From Streptococcus australis (GTDB taxonomy: Bacteria > Bacillota > Bacilli > Lactobacillales > Streptococcaceae): a stretch of DNA of 64,000 nucleotides. Positions 52,874 to 60,960 of the stretch are shown piece by piece. The notes under the pieces were generated by a model. It saw only the letters and a list, made by a program, of their open reading frames with translations. It did no database searches and was not told the origin of the DNA. A program made the translations under genes and the position numbers. Position 1 is the first letter of the stretch; every line of letters begins with the position of its first letter. The stretch is taken from positions 62,001 to 126,000 of the forward strand of contig NZ_JADNGY010000004.1 in the NCBI RefSeq assembly GCF_015553625.1. Direction: 5' to 3'.

Positions 52874-53020
52874 GAATAACGGTAGGTGAGGCTACCACAA
52901 GGATACGGATGACTACCGCAAAGCAGTGGAGACACTACTCGTTGGTCAACAGTCCTGATCGCAAAGGTCAAGACTAAGCTCATTTCATTGCCTTGCGGAG
53001 CTAAAGCTTGGACGGTCTAT
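52874..53020 (+). promoter_or_regulatory. M-box (ykoK) magnesium riboswitch
   Basis: Conserved M-box blocks appear in order: GGTAGGTGAGGCTACC, GGATACGGATGACTACCGC, TTGGTCAACAGTCC, and GCGGAGCTAAAGCTTGGACGG. These match the ykoK/M-box aptamer that folds compactly on several Mg2+ ions and shuts off Mg2+ uptake genes. The controlled gene is a Mg2+-type P-ATPase. It is not the yybP-ykoY manganese element, whose core sequence is absent. Exact ends are approximate. Confidence 0.88.
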
Positions 53021-53062
53021 TTTTTGAGAATTTTTATTAAAAAATAAACGACGAGTTTAATG

Positions 53063-53094
53063 AGTCCTACCTATAAAAGGGGAGGGCTTTTTTC
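53063..53094 (+). terminator. expression-platform terminator of the M-box
   Basis: AGTCCT (53063-53068) pairs with AGGGCT (53083-53088, one G-U), followed by TTTTTT. CCTACC within its left half is also complementary to GGTAGG at the 5' end of the aptamer (52881-52886), a possible antiterminator pairing. Confidence 0.65.
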
Positions 53095-53141
53095 TTATGC
53101 TTAAGAAGCCTCTCACCTATCAAGTAGAAAAGGAGAACACT

Positions 53142-53216
53142 ATGATACAAATCGACGATCATCCCGAACCGCACATAGCCAGCCAATCGCTGATTTGTGT
53201 CATCGGGACTCTATAA
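53142..53216 (+). CDS. putative mgtA leader peptide, 24 codons
   Basis: ATG 53142 is preceded by a full AAAAGGAG at a good distance, better than many real genes here. The product begins MIQIDDHPEPHIASQ and ends LICVIGTL, with stop TAA 53214-53216. The DDHPEPH cluster of alternating acidic and proline residues is the composition that destabilises ribosomes at low Mg2+ in the MgtL leader of enterobacteria; similarity is in composition and context, not sequence. It lies 32 nt before the mgtA start and after the M-box terminator. Confidence 0.6.
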   Translation: MIQIDDHPEPHIASQSLICVIGTL

Positions 53217-53220
53217 GCGT

Positions 53221-53249
53221 TTGGCTCCTGATTTAAAAGGAGATTCCAA
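53221..53249 (+). promoter_or_regulatory. hairpin masking the mgtA ribosome-binding site
   Basis: TTGG-CTCCT (53221-53229) pairs with AGGAG (53238-53242) and, after a 3-nt bulge, CCAA (53246-53249), hiding the Shine-Dalgarno and the A of the ATG. It starts 4 nt after the leader stop, so ribosomes finishing the leader could open it. Confidence 0.55.
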
Positions 53250-55909
53250 TGCAAACAACAAAAGAAAGACTCATAGCTGCATTGCAAGATGTAGAAACAA
53301 GAACCTTAGCAACCTATCAATCTAGCTGGTCTGGTTTGACGGAAGACCAAGTAGAGGAAAACCGGGATAGCTATGGAGAAAATGTCCTCACAAAGGGGCA
53401 AGATGATTCTATCTGGAAACGGATTGTTGAATCCATCATCAATCCCTTCACAGTCATCTTACTGCTCATTGCTCTTGTTTCTCTGGTGACCAATGTTTGG
53501 TTAGCCAAACCAGGTGAGGAAGATCCAACGACCTCTCTCATCATCGTCGTTCTCGTCCTTCTCTCTGGAGGGATTCGCTTTATCCAAGAATTGCGAAGTG
53601 ACAAGGCTGCTAGCAACCTTTCTCGCATGATTGTCAATACAGCAACAGTGATTAGAGAAGGCAAGGAAGAAGAAATTCCCATTGATGAGATTGTGGTGGG
53701 AGACTTGATCAAACTGAGTGCAGGCGACATGATCCCAGCAGATGTGGTCTTGTTGGATTCACGAGACTTCTTCGTCCAACAATCCGGTTTGACTGGAGAG
53801 AGCGATGCTGTCGAAAAAGTCTGCTTGAAAAAAGCAAGTGGCCAAAATCTGGACAGTCTTTTGGAGAGTGAAAGTCTAGCTTTCATGGGGACCAATGTCA
53901 TCTCGGGTCGAGCAACAGCCTTGGTCTTGGTCGTTGGGGATGAAACCATGATGGGAGCGATTGAGCAAACCATCAATACGTATGATGAACCAACCTCTTT
54001 TGAACGAGAAATGAACACCATCTCTTGGTTGTTGATCCGACTCATGATGGTCATGGTACCCATCGTCTTCTTTATCAATGGTTTGACAGATGGGGACTGG
54101 CTGGAAGCAGGGGTCTTTGCCCTCAGTGTAGGGGTGGGCTTGACTCCGGAAATGCTCCCAATGATTATCACAGCCAGCTTGGCCAAGGGTTCCATTATCA
54201 TGGCCAAAGAAAAGGTGGTCATCAAAAAGCTCAACGCTATTCAAGATCTAGGCGCTATTGATATCCTCTGTACGGACAAGACAGGAACCTTGACCCAAGA
54301 TGAGATTGTACTCGAATACCCCCTCGACATTCATGGGGACTTGGATTTGTCTGTCCTTCGTCGGGCCTATCTCAATTCTTACTTCCAAACCGGCCTAAAA
54401 AATTTGATGGACCGGGCCATTATCAGTCGGACAGAAAGAGAAGCTAAGAAACATGAGATTGTCAGAGGCTTGGACCAAAGCTTCCAAAAAATTGATGAAT
54501 TGCCTTTTGACTTTGAACGCCGGCGGATGAGTGTCATTGTCAAAGATGAGGAGGGAGTCGTGAGCATGGTCACCAAGGGAGCCTTGGAAGAAATGCTAGC
54601 AGTCTCTAACTATGTGGAATACAAGGATGAGATTATTCCCCTGACAGACCAAGTGCGGGAAGACGTCTTGGCAGAAGTAGCTCAACTGAATGAACAAGGT
54701 TTGCGCGTGCTAGGGGTTAGTTACAAATCAAATCTTGAGGAAGGCTATGCCTTTGAAGTGGCAGATGAAGCAGACATGATCTTGACGGGTTACCTAGCCT
54801 TCTTGGATCCACCAAAACCATCCGCAGCACCAGCCATCAATACCCTTGCGGAATACGGAGTTGCTACTAAAATCCTTACGGGTGACAATGAAAAAGTGAC
54901 CCAAGCTGTCTGTGAAAAGGTGGGTCTGGATGTGGACCGCATTTTGCTGGGTAGCGATATTGACAGTCTTTCTGATCCAGAGTTGGCCCAGGCAGTCGAA
55001 ACCACTACCGTCTTTGCAAAATTGTCTCCGGATCAAAAAGCACGCATTATCCTTCAACTCAAAGCAAATGGCCACAAGGTCGGCTATATGGGAGATGGTA
55101 TCAACGATGCTCCATCCATGAAGGTGGCAGATGTGGGGATCTCGGTTGATACAGCCGTTGATATTGCTAAAGAAACAGCAGATGTTATCCTTCTGGATAA
55201 GGACTTGATGGTCCTTGAAAAAGGCTTGGTAGAAGGACGCAAAGTCTATGCCAACATGACCAAGTACATCAAGATGACCGTTTCTTCCAACTTTGGGAAT
55301 ATCTTCTCTCTTCTCTTTGCCAGTATTTTCCTTCCTTTCCTTCCGATGGCCCCTATCCATCTCATCGTTTTGAACTTGGTTTACGACCTTTCCTGTATCG
55401 CCTTGCCTTTTGACCGAGTGGATAAGGACTTCTTGAAGAAACCTCGGATTTGGGAAGCAAAATCCATTACCCGCTTTATGGCCTGGTTTGGTCCTATTTC
55501 CTCTGTCTTTGACATCTTGACCTTTATCGCTCTCTACTTTATCATCGTACCTATGATTACAGGCTATGGCTATGTCCATGGAGCAGACAGTGCGGGACTC
55601 TTCATCATGCTCTTTCAAACCGGCTGGTTTATCGAGTCCATGTGGTCCCAAACTATGGTCATCTATATGCTCCGCTCTCCAAAATTGCCTTTTGTTCAAA
55701 GTTGGCCAGCCCTTGCAGTCATGGCAACGACTTTATTGGGGGCCCTCTTTGTGACCTTCCTACCATATGGCCCACTGGCTTCCTTGTTGAAAGTAGCGCC
55801 ACTAAATAGTCTTTACTTCCTATTACTGGCGGGAATCCTCTTCCTTTATATGGCAAGTGTCACCCTGGTCAAACACTATTATATTGGCAAGTACAAGGAG
55901 TGGCTATAA
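53249..55909 (+). CDS. mgtA: magnesium-translocating P-type ATPase
   Basis: P3B-type Mg2+ importer of 886 residues, close in plan to enterobacterial MgtA/MgtB. Membrane helices M1-M2 at about 63-110, actuator motif LTGES (181-185), the MgtA-type membrane sequence GLTPEMLPMI (297-306) instead of the calcium-pump PEGLP, phosphorylation motif CTDKTGTLT with Asp343, hinge MGDGINDAPSMK, and four to six C-terminal helices. It takes up Mg2+ when external supply is low. Regulation is layered: M-box riboswitch, terminator, leader peptide and masked ribosome site all precede it. AAAAGGAG is 6 nt before ATG 53249. Confidence 0.95.
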   Translation: MQTTKERLIAALQDVETRTLATYQSSWSGLTEDQVEENRDSYGENVLTKGQDDSIWKRIVESIINPFTVILLLIALVSLVTNVWLAKPGEEDPTTSLIIVVLVLLSGGIRFIQELRSDKAASNLSRMIVNTATVIREGKEEEIPIDEIVVGDLIKLSAGDMIPADVVLLDSRDFFVQQSGLTGESDAVEKVCLKKASGQNLDSLLESESLAFMGTNVISGRATALVLVVGDETMMGAIEQTINTYDEPTSFEREMNTISWLLIRLMMVMVPIVFFINGLTDGDWLEAGVFALSVGVGLTPEMLPMIITASLAKGSIIMAKEKVVIKKLNAIQDLGAIDILCTDKTGTLTQDEIVLEYPLDIHGDLDLSVLRRAYLNSYFQTGLKNLMDRAIISRTEREAKKHEIVRGLDQSFQKIDELPFDFERRRMSVIVKDEEGVVSMVTKGALEEMLAVSNYVEYKDEIIPLTDQVREDVLAEVAQLNEQGLRVLGVSYKSNLEEGYAFEVADEADMILTGYLAFLDPPKPSAAPAINTLAEYGVATKILTGDNEKVTQAVCEKVGLDVDRILLGSDIDSLSDPELAQAVETTTVFAKLSPDQKARIILQLKANGHKVGYMGDGINDAPSMKVADVGISVDTAVDIAKETADVILLDKDLMVLEKGLVEGRKVYANMTKYIKMTVSSNFGNIFSLLFASIFLPFLPMAPIHLIVLNLVYDLSCIALPFDRVDKDFLKKPRIWEAKSITRFMAWFGPISSVFDILTFIALYFIIVPMITGYGYVHGADSAGLFIMLFQTGWFIESMWSQTMVIYMLRSPKLPFVQSWPALAVMATTLLGALFVTFLPYGPLASLLKVAPLNSLYFLLLAGILFLYMASVTLVKHYYIGKYKEWL

Positions 55910-55924
55910 GATAGTCATTAAAAT

Positions 55925-55966
55925 AAGAAAAGAAAAGGTTTGCATATTTGTAGGCCTTTTTCTTCC
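55925..55966 (+). terminator. terminator of mgtA
   Basis: AAGAAAAGG pairs with CCTTTTTCTT (one bulge) around TTTGCATATTTGTAGG. T-rich tail. A TATAAT at 55974-55979, just behind it, starts the upp transcript. Confidence 0.65.
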
Positions 55967-56009
55967 TTTTTGATATAATAAGATGAATATAGAGAAAGAA
56001 GGAACCACA

Positions 56010-56639
56010 ATGGGAAAACTTGAAGTTATTAAACATCCACTGATTCAGCATAAATTGTCTATTTTGCGTCGGACTGATACCTCTACAAAGGCTTTTCGTG
56101 AATTAGTAGATGAAATTGCTATGTTGATGGGATACGAGGTTTTGCGCGAACTTCCTCTTGAAGATGTAGAAATCGAAACACCAATTACAAAAACAGTTCA
56201 AAAACAGATTGCTGGTAAAAAACTAGCGATTGTTCCAATCCTTCGTGCAGGGATCGGGATGGTAGACGGACTCTTGAGTTTGGTACCCGCTGCTAAAGTT
56301 GGTCACATCGGAATGTACCGGGATGAAGAAACCTTGAAACCAGTTGAATACTTGGTGAAATTGCCAGAAGATATCGACCAACGTCAAATCTTTGTGGTAG
56401 ACCCAATGTTGGCGACTGGGGGATCTGCAATCCTAGCGGTCGATTCATTAAAGAAACGTGGTGCAAGCCATATTAAGTTTGTCTGCTTGGTTGCAGCACC
56501 AGAAGGAGTGGAAGCTCTTCAAACAGCTCATCCAGATGTCGAAATCTTTGCTGCAGCCTTGGATGAACGCCTCAACGAAAACGGCTATATCGTTCCAGGT
56601 TTAGGTGATGCTGGGGACCGTTTGTTTGGTACCAAATAA
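56010..56639 (+). CDS. upp: uracil phosphoribosyltransferase
   Basis: Converts uracil and PRPP to UMP in pyrimidine salvage (209 aa). PRPP-binding loop [17 protein letters not shown] and the uracil-binding C-terminus [17 protein letters not shown] are diagnostic; [15 protein letters not shown] also fits. ATG 56010 follows AAGGAACC; an in-frame ATG at 55983 lies almost at the promoter and is rejected. The upp-clpP order is conserved in streptococci. Confidence 0.97.
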   Translation: MGKLEVIKHPLIQHKLSILRRTDTSTKAFRELVDEIAMLMGYEVLRELPLEDVEIETPITKTVQKQIAGKKLAIVPILRAGIGMVDGLLSLVPAAKVGHIGMYRDEETLKPVEYLVKLPEDIDQRQIFVVDPMLATGGSAILAVDSLKKRGASHIKFVCLVAAPEGVEALQTAHPDVEIFAAALDERLNENGYIVPGLGDAGDRLFGTK

Positions 56640-56673
56640 GCACATTTCCAATCCATCTTTAGGAAAGTAAAAA

Positions 56674-56703
56674 TTTGACCTTTGTTGACCAATGGGATAT
56701 AAT
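56674..56703 (+). promoter_or_regulatory. clpP promoter with CtsR operator
   Basis: TTTGACC-TTT-GTTGACC (56674-56690) is the complement of GGTCAAC AAA GGTCAAA, the CtsR heptad repeat. TTGACC at 56675-56680 is also the -35, with TATAAT at 56698-56703 and a 17-bp spacer, so CtsR binding blocks polymerase. CtsR is the class III heat-shock repressor. Confidence 0.85.
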
Positions 56704-56801
56704 AGCTTTTATAAAGAATGGAAGGAGAGCTAGCCTCTCGAATCAACCGGATGAAACTCGTGAGATGGTGCCGGTTATAATGGATAAAAGGAGATGAATG
56801 A
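56704..56801 (+). other. structured 5' leader of clpP
   Basis: About 95 nt between promoter and gene hold two hairpins: GAGAG/CTCTC near 56724-56739, and AACCGG (56745-56750) with CCGGTT (56771-56776), inside which CTC and GAG also pair. A 9-codon frame (MKLVRWCRL) fills the second hairpin but has no ribosome site. Role unknown; mRNA stability is a simple possibility. Confidence 0.45.
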
Positions 56802-57392
56802 ATGATTCCAGTAGTAATTGAACAAACTAGTCGTGGCGAACGCTCATACGACATTTACTCACGCCTCTTAAAAGACCGTATTATCATGGTGACAGGACCG
56901 GTAGAAGACCAAATGGCCAATTCGATTATTGCCCAATTGCTCTTCTTGGATGCCCAAGATAATACCAAAGATATCTATATGTATATCAATACGCCAGGAG
57001 GCTCTGTCTCTGCAGGTTTGGCAATCGTCGATACCATGAACTTTATCAAATCAGACGTCCAAACCATCGTCATGGGGATGGCCGCTTCAATGGGGACTGT
57101 GATTGCATCAAGTGGTGCCAAAGGCAAACGCTTCATGTTGCCAAATGCTGAGTACATGATCCACCAACCAATGGGTGGTACTGGTGGCGGTACTCAACAA
57201 ACGGATATGGCCATTGCAGCAGAACACCTCTTGAAAACACGTCACAGATTGGAAAAAATCTTGGCAGAAAATTCAGGTCAAACCATCAAGAAAATCCACG
57301 CTGATGCAGAACGGGATAATTGGATGACTGCAGAAGAAACCTTAGCTTATGGTTTCATCGATGAAATCATGGCTAACAACAATCTCGGATAA
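56802..57392 (+). CDS. clpP: ATP-dependent Clp protease proteolytic subunit
   Basis: Serine protease (196 aa) forming the double-heptamer chamber used by ClpC, ClpE and ClpX. Catalytic triad: Ser96 in MGMAASMGT, His121 in YMIHQPMGG, and an Asp around 172 in the C-terminal [14 protein letters not shown] region ([19 protein letters not shown]). AAAGGAGATGA precedes the start. Preceded by a CtsR-controlled promoter. Ends in a strong terminator. Confidence 0.97.
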   Translation: MIPVVIEQTSRGERSYDIYSRLLKDRIIMVTGPVEDQMANSIIAQLLFLDAQDNTKDIYMYINTPGGSVSAGLAIVDTMNFIKSDVQTIVMGMAASMGTVIASSGAKGKRFMLPNAEYMIHQPMGGTGGGTQQTDMAIAAEHLLKTRHRLEKILAENSGQTIKKIHADAERDNWMTAEETLAYGFIDEIMANNNLG

Positions 57393-57411
57393 GAAATCTT
57401 AACTATCCAGC

Positions 57412-57441
57412 CCTCTCCTTTGACAGGAGAGGTTTTTTTAG
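57412..57441 (+). terminator. terminator of clpP
   Basis: CCTCTCCT pairs with AGGAGAGG around TTGAC, then TTTTTTT. Confidence 0.9.
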
Positions 57442-57523
57442 GACATTCTTTACTTTCTAGAAAAAGATAGTATTTTTACCTGAAATTTGCTATACTTGTA
57501 ACAGAAGCAGAAAGGGATTGTGT

Positions 57524-57808
57524 ATGTTTGAGAAGCAAGCTAGAACAGGCTTAATTGTAAAATTGTATTATAATCGAGATGCAAAGAAATTACAGGAAAT
57601 TGGGGATGTGATCTATCATTCCAAAAAAATGCGCTATGTCCAGGTCTATGTCGATAGTTCTCAAGTTCTTGAAATTATGCAGCAATTAAAAAAAGAACGC
57701 TTTGTAAAGAAGGTTCAAATTTGCCATATTCAAGAATTGGATCGTGATTTTGTAGGAAGTTTGCATCGTCAACAGGATGAAACACAAGTAGAAAACGCAA
57801 TCATTTAA
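57524..57808 (+). CDS. YlbG family (DUF2129) protein
   Basis: A 94-residue cytoplasmic protein of the YlbG/UPF0298 family: RTGLIVKLYYNRDAKKLQEIGDVIYHSKKMRYVQVYVD is the typical beta-alpha-beta start, followed by a basic helix (QQLKKERFVKKVQICHIQEL). Function not established. ATG 57524 has AAAGGG 6-7 nt upstream; GTG 57518 is a less likely start. Its stop codon lies inside its own terminator. Confidence 0.88.
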   Translation: MFEKQARTGLIVKLYYNRDAKKLQEIGDVIYHSKKMRYVQVYVDSSQVLEIMQQLKKERFVKKVQICHIQELDRDFVGSLHRQQDETQVENAII

Positions 57809-57822
57809 AGGATTGCGTTTTT
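57793..57822 (+). terminator. ylbG terminator overlapping the coding end
   Basis: AAACGCAATC pairs with GATTGCGTTT around ATTTAAAG, followed by TTT. The TAA stop (57806-57808) is in the loop. Confidence 0.85.
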
Positions 57823-57826
57823 TATA

Positions 57827-57855
57827 TTGACAATTGTCAGATAATTCGGTATATT
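57827..57855 (+). promoter_or_regulatory. livJ promoter with CodY-type operator
   Basis: TTGACA (57827-57832), 17-bp spacer, TATATT (57850-57855). Between them AATTGTCAGATAATT (57832-57846) matches the CodY consensus AATTTTCNGAAAATT at 13 of 15 positions. Repression by CodY with branched-chain amino acids would suit a BCAA importer. A palindrome TGACAATTGTCA overlaps it. Confidence 0.7.
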
Positions 57856-57900
57856 CTTAATATCTATTTATTTTAAGATTATTTAAGGAGATTATTACAA

Positions 57901-59058
57901 ATGAAGAAAAAATTTGCTCTTTCATTTTTAACAATTGCAAGTGTCGCTCTTCTTGCGGCCTGTGGTGAAGTTTCAACTTCAGGTTCAAACACAACTGGTA
58001 ACGAAATCGGAAAAGAACTAAAAATCGGTTTTAACTTTGAAAAAACTGGTGAAGTAGCAGCATATGGTAGTGCTGAACAAAAAGGTGCTCAATTAGCCGT
58101 TGATGAAATCAATGCTAATGGTGGAGCTGATGGGAAGAAGATTGTTGTCACAGACAAAGATAACAAATCTGAAACAGCTGAAGCAGCTACAATCACTACA
58201 AACCTTGTCACTCAATCAAAAGTGAACGCTCTTGTAGGGCCTGCTACTTCAGGTGCCACTGCCGCAGCTGTTGCGAATGCTGGTAAAGCAGGTGTTCCAT
58301 TGGTAACACCATCAGCAACACAAGATAATTTGACAAAAGGTCAAGATTACCTTTTCCGTGCAACCTTCATCGATAGCTTCCAAGGACAAATCATTGCTAA
58401 ATATACAACGGATAACTTGAAAGCGAAGAAAGTTGTTCTTTACTACGATAATTCATCTGACTATGCTAAAGGGATTGCTGAAGCCTTTAAGAAATCTTAT
58501 AAAGGTGAAATCGTAGCAACAGAAACTTTCCAATCTAAGGATACAGACTTCCAAGCTGCTCTTACAAAAATCAAAGACAAAGACTTCGATGCGATTGTCC
58601 TTCCAGGGTACTACACTGAAACTGGTAAAATCGTAAACCAAGCACGTGGTATGGGAATCAAACAACCAATCATTGGTGGTGATGGATTTAGCGATGCTAA
58701 ATTCGTTGAACAAGCAACACCTGCTGCAGCTACAGACATCTACTACGTAGCTGGATTCTCTACTGAAGGTGAAATGACTGATAAAGCCAAGAAATTCGTA
58801 GAAGCTTATAAAGCAAAATACAACGAAGAACCTTCAATGTTTGCAGCTTTGGCGTATGATTCAGTTTACATGGTTGCAGAAGCATCTAAAGGTGCTAAGA
58901 ACTCTGTCGAATTGAAAGACAACCTTGCGAAGTTGAAAGACTTGGAAGGTGTTACTGGTACAATGTCTATTGACAAAGACCATAATCCGGTTAAATCTGC
59001 ACTTATGATTGGCTTAAAAGATGGTAAAGTTGAGTCAGTTGAGTCGGTTAAACCTTAA
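57901..59058 (+). CDS. livJ: branched-chain amino acid ABC transporter, substrate-binding lipoprotein
   Basis: Lipoprotein of 385 residues: signal peptide FALSFLTIASVALLAAC with lipobox Cys21, a Ser/Thr/Gly linker, then the type I Leu/Ile/Val-binding fold (LKIGFNFEKTGEVAAYGSAEQKGAQLAVDEIN, ALVGPATSGATAAAV, FRATFIDSFQG). Captures Leu, Ile and Val for LivHMGF. Strong AAGGAG site and codon use of a highly expressed gene. A hairpin between livJ and livH probably keeps the permease genes at a lower level. Confidence 0.95.
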   Translation: MKKKFALSFLTIASVALLAACGEVSTSGSNTTGNEIGKELKIGFNFEKTGEVAAYGSAEQKGAQLAVDEINANGGADGKKIVVTDKDNKSETAEAATITTNLVTQSKVNALVGPATSGATAAAVANAGKAGVPLVTPSATQDNLTKGQDYLFRATFIDSFQGQIIAKYTTDNLKAKKVVLYYDNSSDYAKGIAEAFKKSYKGEIVATETFQSKDTDFQAALTKIKDKDFDAIVLPGYYTETGKIVNQARGMGIKQPIIGGDGFSDAKFVEQATPAAATDIYYVAGFSTEGEMTDKAKKFVEAYKAKYNEEPSMFAALAYDSVYMVAEASKGAKNSVELKDNLAKLKDLEGVTGTMSIDKDHNPVKSALMIGLKDGKVESVESVKP

Positions 59059-59080
59059 TTATCATTTGTTGTTTGTACAA

Positions 59081-59110
59081 GAGGCTGGGAGAATGAAAAT
59101 TCCTGGCCTC
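59081..59110 (+). terminator. leaky intra-operon hairpin between livJ and livH
   Basis: GAGGCTGGGA (59081-59090) pairs with TCCTGGCCTC (59101-59110) with two G-U pairs, loop GAATGAAAAT. The tail GCTCTTTATTATT is only partly T-rich, so termination is expected to be incomplete or the stem protects the livJ mRNA end. Confidence 0.6.
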
Positions 59111-59139
59111 GCTCTTTATTATTAGAAAGGATGGTTCAA

Positions 59140-60009
59140 ATGCTCCAGCAATTAGTGAACGGTCTAATCTTGGGAAGTGTCTATGCACTCTTGGCCCTTG
59201 GTTATACTATGGTGTATGGAATTATCAAATTGATCAACTTTGCCCATGGGGATATCTACATGGTAGGTGCCTTTATGGGATATTTCTTATTGAACTCATT
59301 GAAGGTTAACTTCTTTGTAGCCTTGCTTCTGGCTATGGTCGGGACAGCTATTTTAGGGGTTGTGATTGAATACCTAGCTTATCGTCCGCTTCGCCATTCA
59401 ACTCGGATTGCAGCCTTGATTACAGCCATTGGGGTTTCCTTCTTGCTCGAATACGGGATGGTCTTCTTTGTAGGGGCCAATACCCGTTCCTTCCCGCAAG
59501 TCATTGAAACTGTTCGTTACAACTTCGGTCCTATTTCGATCTCCAACATTCAGTTGATGATCTTGGGAGTGTCTGTTTTCTTGATGGTCGCTCTTCAATT
59601 TATTATTCAAAAGACAAAGATGGGGAAAGCCATGCGGGCTGTATCTGTTGATAGCGATGCCGCTCAATTGATGGGGATTAACGTAAACCGGACCATCAGC
59701 TTTACCTTTGCTTTGGGATCAGCCTTAGCTGGTGCTGGTGGGGTTTTGATCGGTTTGTATTACAACTCGATCGAGCCTTTGATGGGGATGACACCAGGGA
59801 TCAAAGCCTTTGTCGCAGCCGTTCTTGGTGGAATCGGAATCATTCCAGGTGCGGCTCTAGGTGGATTTGTCATCGGTTTGTTGGAAACCTTCGCTACAGC
59901 GATCGGTCTTTCAGACTTCCGTGATGCCATTGTGTATGCAATCTTGATTGTGATCTTGCTCATCCGTCCAGCAGGTATCCTCGGTAAAAATGTGAAAGAG
60001 AAGGTGTAA
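59140..60009 (+). CDS. livH: branched-chain amino acid ABC transporter permease LivH
   Basis: Permease of 289 residues with about eight membrane helices: LVNGLILGSVYALLALGYTMVYGIIKLINFAHGDIYMVGAF is diagnostic of LivH, and MRAVSVDSDAAQLMGINVNRTISFTFALGSALAGAGGVL is the ATPase-coupling region. ATG 59140 is 9 nt after AAAGG; ATG 59131 directly abuts that site and is less likely. Three bases separate it from livM. Confidence 0.94.
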   Translation: MLQQLVNGLILGSVYALLALGYTMVYGIIKLINFAHGDIYMVGAFMGYFLLNSLKVNFFVALLLAMVGTAILGVVIEYLAYRPLRHSTRIAALITAIGVSFLLEYGMVFFVGANTRSFPQVIETVRYNFGPISISNIQLMILGVSVFLMVALQFIIQKTKMGKAMRAVSVDSDAAQLMGINVNRTISFTFALGSALAGAGGVLIGLYYNSIEPLMGMTPGIKAFVAAVLGGIGIIPGAALGGFVIGLLETFATAIGLSDFRDAIVYAILIVILLIRPAGILGKNVKEKV

Positions 60010-60012
60010 GCC

Positions 60013-60960
60013 ATGAAACAAAATTTAAAAGTGAATTTAGTCTGGCTTGGTCTTTTGGTCGCAGGTTTTGCCTTGATCCAAGTCTTAGTAGCAGCGGGTG
60101 TGCTCAACCTCTTTTATATCCAAATTTTGGAACAAATTGGGATTAATATCATCCTTGCTGTTGGTTTGAACCTCATCGTTGGTTTTTCAGGTCAATTCTC
60201 ACTCGGTCATGCAGGATTTATGGCGATTGGTGCCTATTCTGCAGCCATTCTCGGTTCTAAATCACCAACCTATGGAGCGTTCTTTGGCGCGATGGTTTTA
60301 GGGGCTTTGATCGCAGGTGCTGTGGCCTTGATTGTTGGGGTTCCAACCCTTCGTTTGAAAGGGGACTACCTCGCGATTGCGACACTGGGGGTTTCTGAAA
60401 TCATCCGGATCCTGATTGTCAATGGTGGTACTCTGACAAATGGTGCCGCTGGGATCCTTGGTTTGCCAGCCTTTACAACCTGGCAATTGGTTTACCTTTT
60501 TGTCGTGATTACAACCATCTTTACCATCAACTTCTTACGCAGTCCAATTGGGCGTTCTACCCTCTCTGTTCGTGAAGATGAAATTGCAGCAGAATCTGTT
60601 GGGATTAATACGACCAAAGTCAAAGTTATCGCCTTTGTTTTCGGTGCGATCACAGCAGCGATTGCAGGATCTCTCCAAGCAGGTTTCATTGGATCTGTCG
60701 TTCCGAAAGATTATTCCTTTACTAATACCATTAATGTCTTGATCATTGTCGTTTTCGGTGGTTTGGGATCGATGTCAGGAACAGTTGTGGCGGCCATCGT
60801 CTTGGGGATCTTGAACATGGTGCTTCAAGACTTCTCAAGCGTTCGTATGATCATTTACTCCTTGGCTTTGATTCTCGTGATGATCTTCCGTCCAGGTGGT
60901 CTTCTTGGAACATGGGAATTCAGCTTGAAAAAACTACTCTCAAAAAAGGAGGCTAACTAA
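60013..60960 (+). CDS. livM: branched-chain amino acid ABC transporter permease LivM
   Basis: Second permease subunit (315 aa), about ten helices: GINIILAVGLNLIVGFSGQFSLGHAGFMAIGAYSAA and VREDEIAAESVGINTTKVKVIAFVFGAITAAIAGSL are LivM signatures. Forms the membrane channel with LivH. Its TAA overlaps the livG ATG by one base (TAATG). Confidence 0.94.
   Translation: MKQNLKVNLVWLGLLVAGFALIQVLVAAGVLNLFYIQILEQIGINIILAVGLNLIVGFSGQFSLGHAGFMAIGAYSAAILGSKSPTYGAFFGAMVLGALIAGAVALIVGVPTLRLKGDYLAIATLGVSEIIRILIVNGGTLTNGAAGILGLPAFTTWQLVYLFVVITTIFTINFLRSPIGRSTLSVREDEIAAESVGINTTKVKVIAFVFGAITAAIAGSLQAGFIGSVVPKDYSFTNTINVLIIVVFGGLGSMSGTVVAAIVLGILNMVLQDFSSVRMIIYSLALILVMIFRPGGLLGTWEFSLKKLLSKKEAN

Noticed and set aside
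52874..53020. Possible yybP-ykoY manganese riboswitch before the P-type ATPase
   Set aside because: The conserved blocks match the M-box instead, and the ATPase has the Mg2+-type GLTPEMLPM sequence rather than a calcium/manganese exporter motif.
53371..54234. Long antisense open frame (287 codons) within mgtA
   Set aside because: It mirrors the codons of mgtA, has no family resemblance and no ribosome site. The same applies to the 301-codon antisense frame at 54794-55699.
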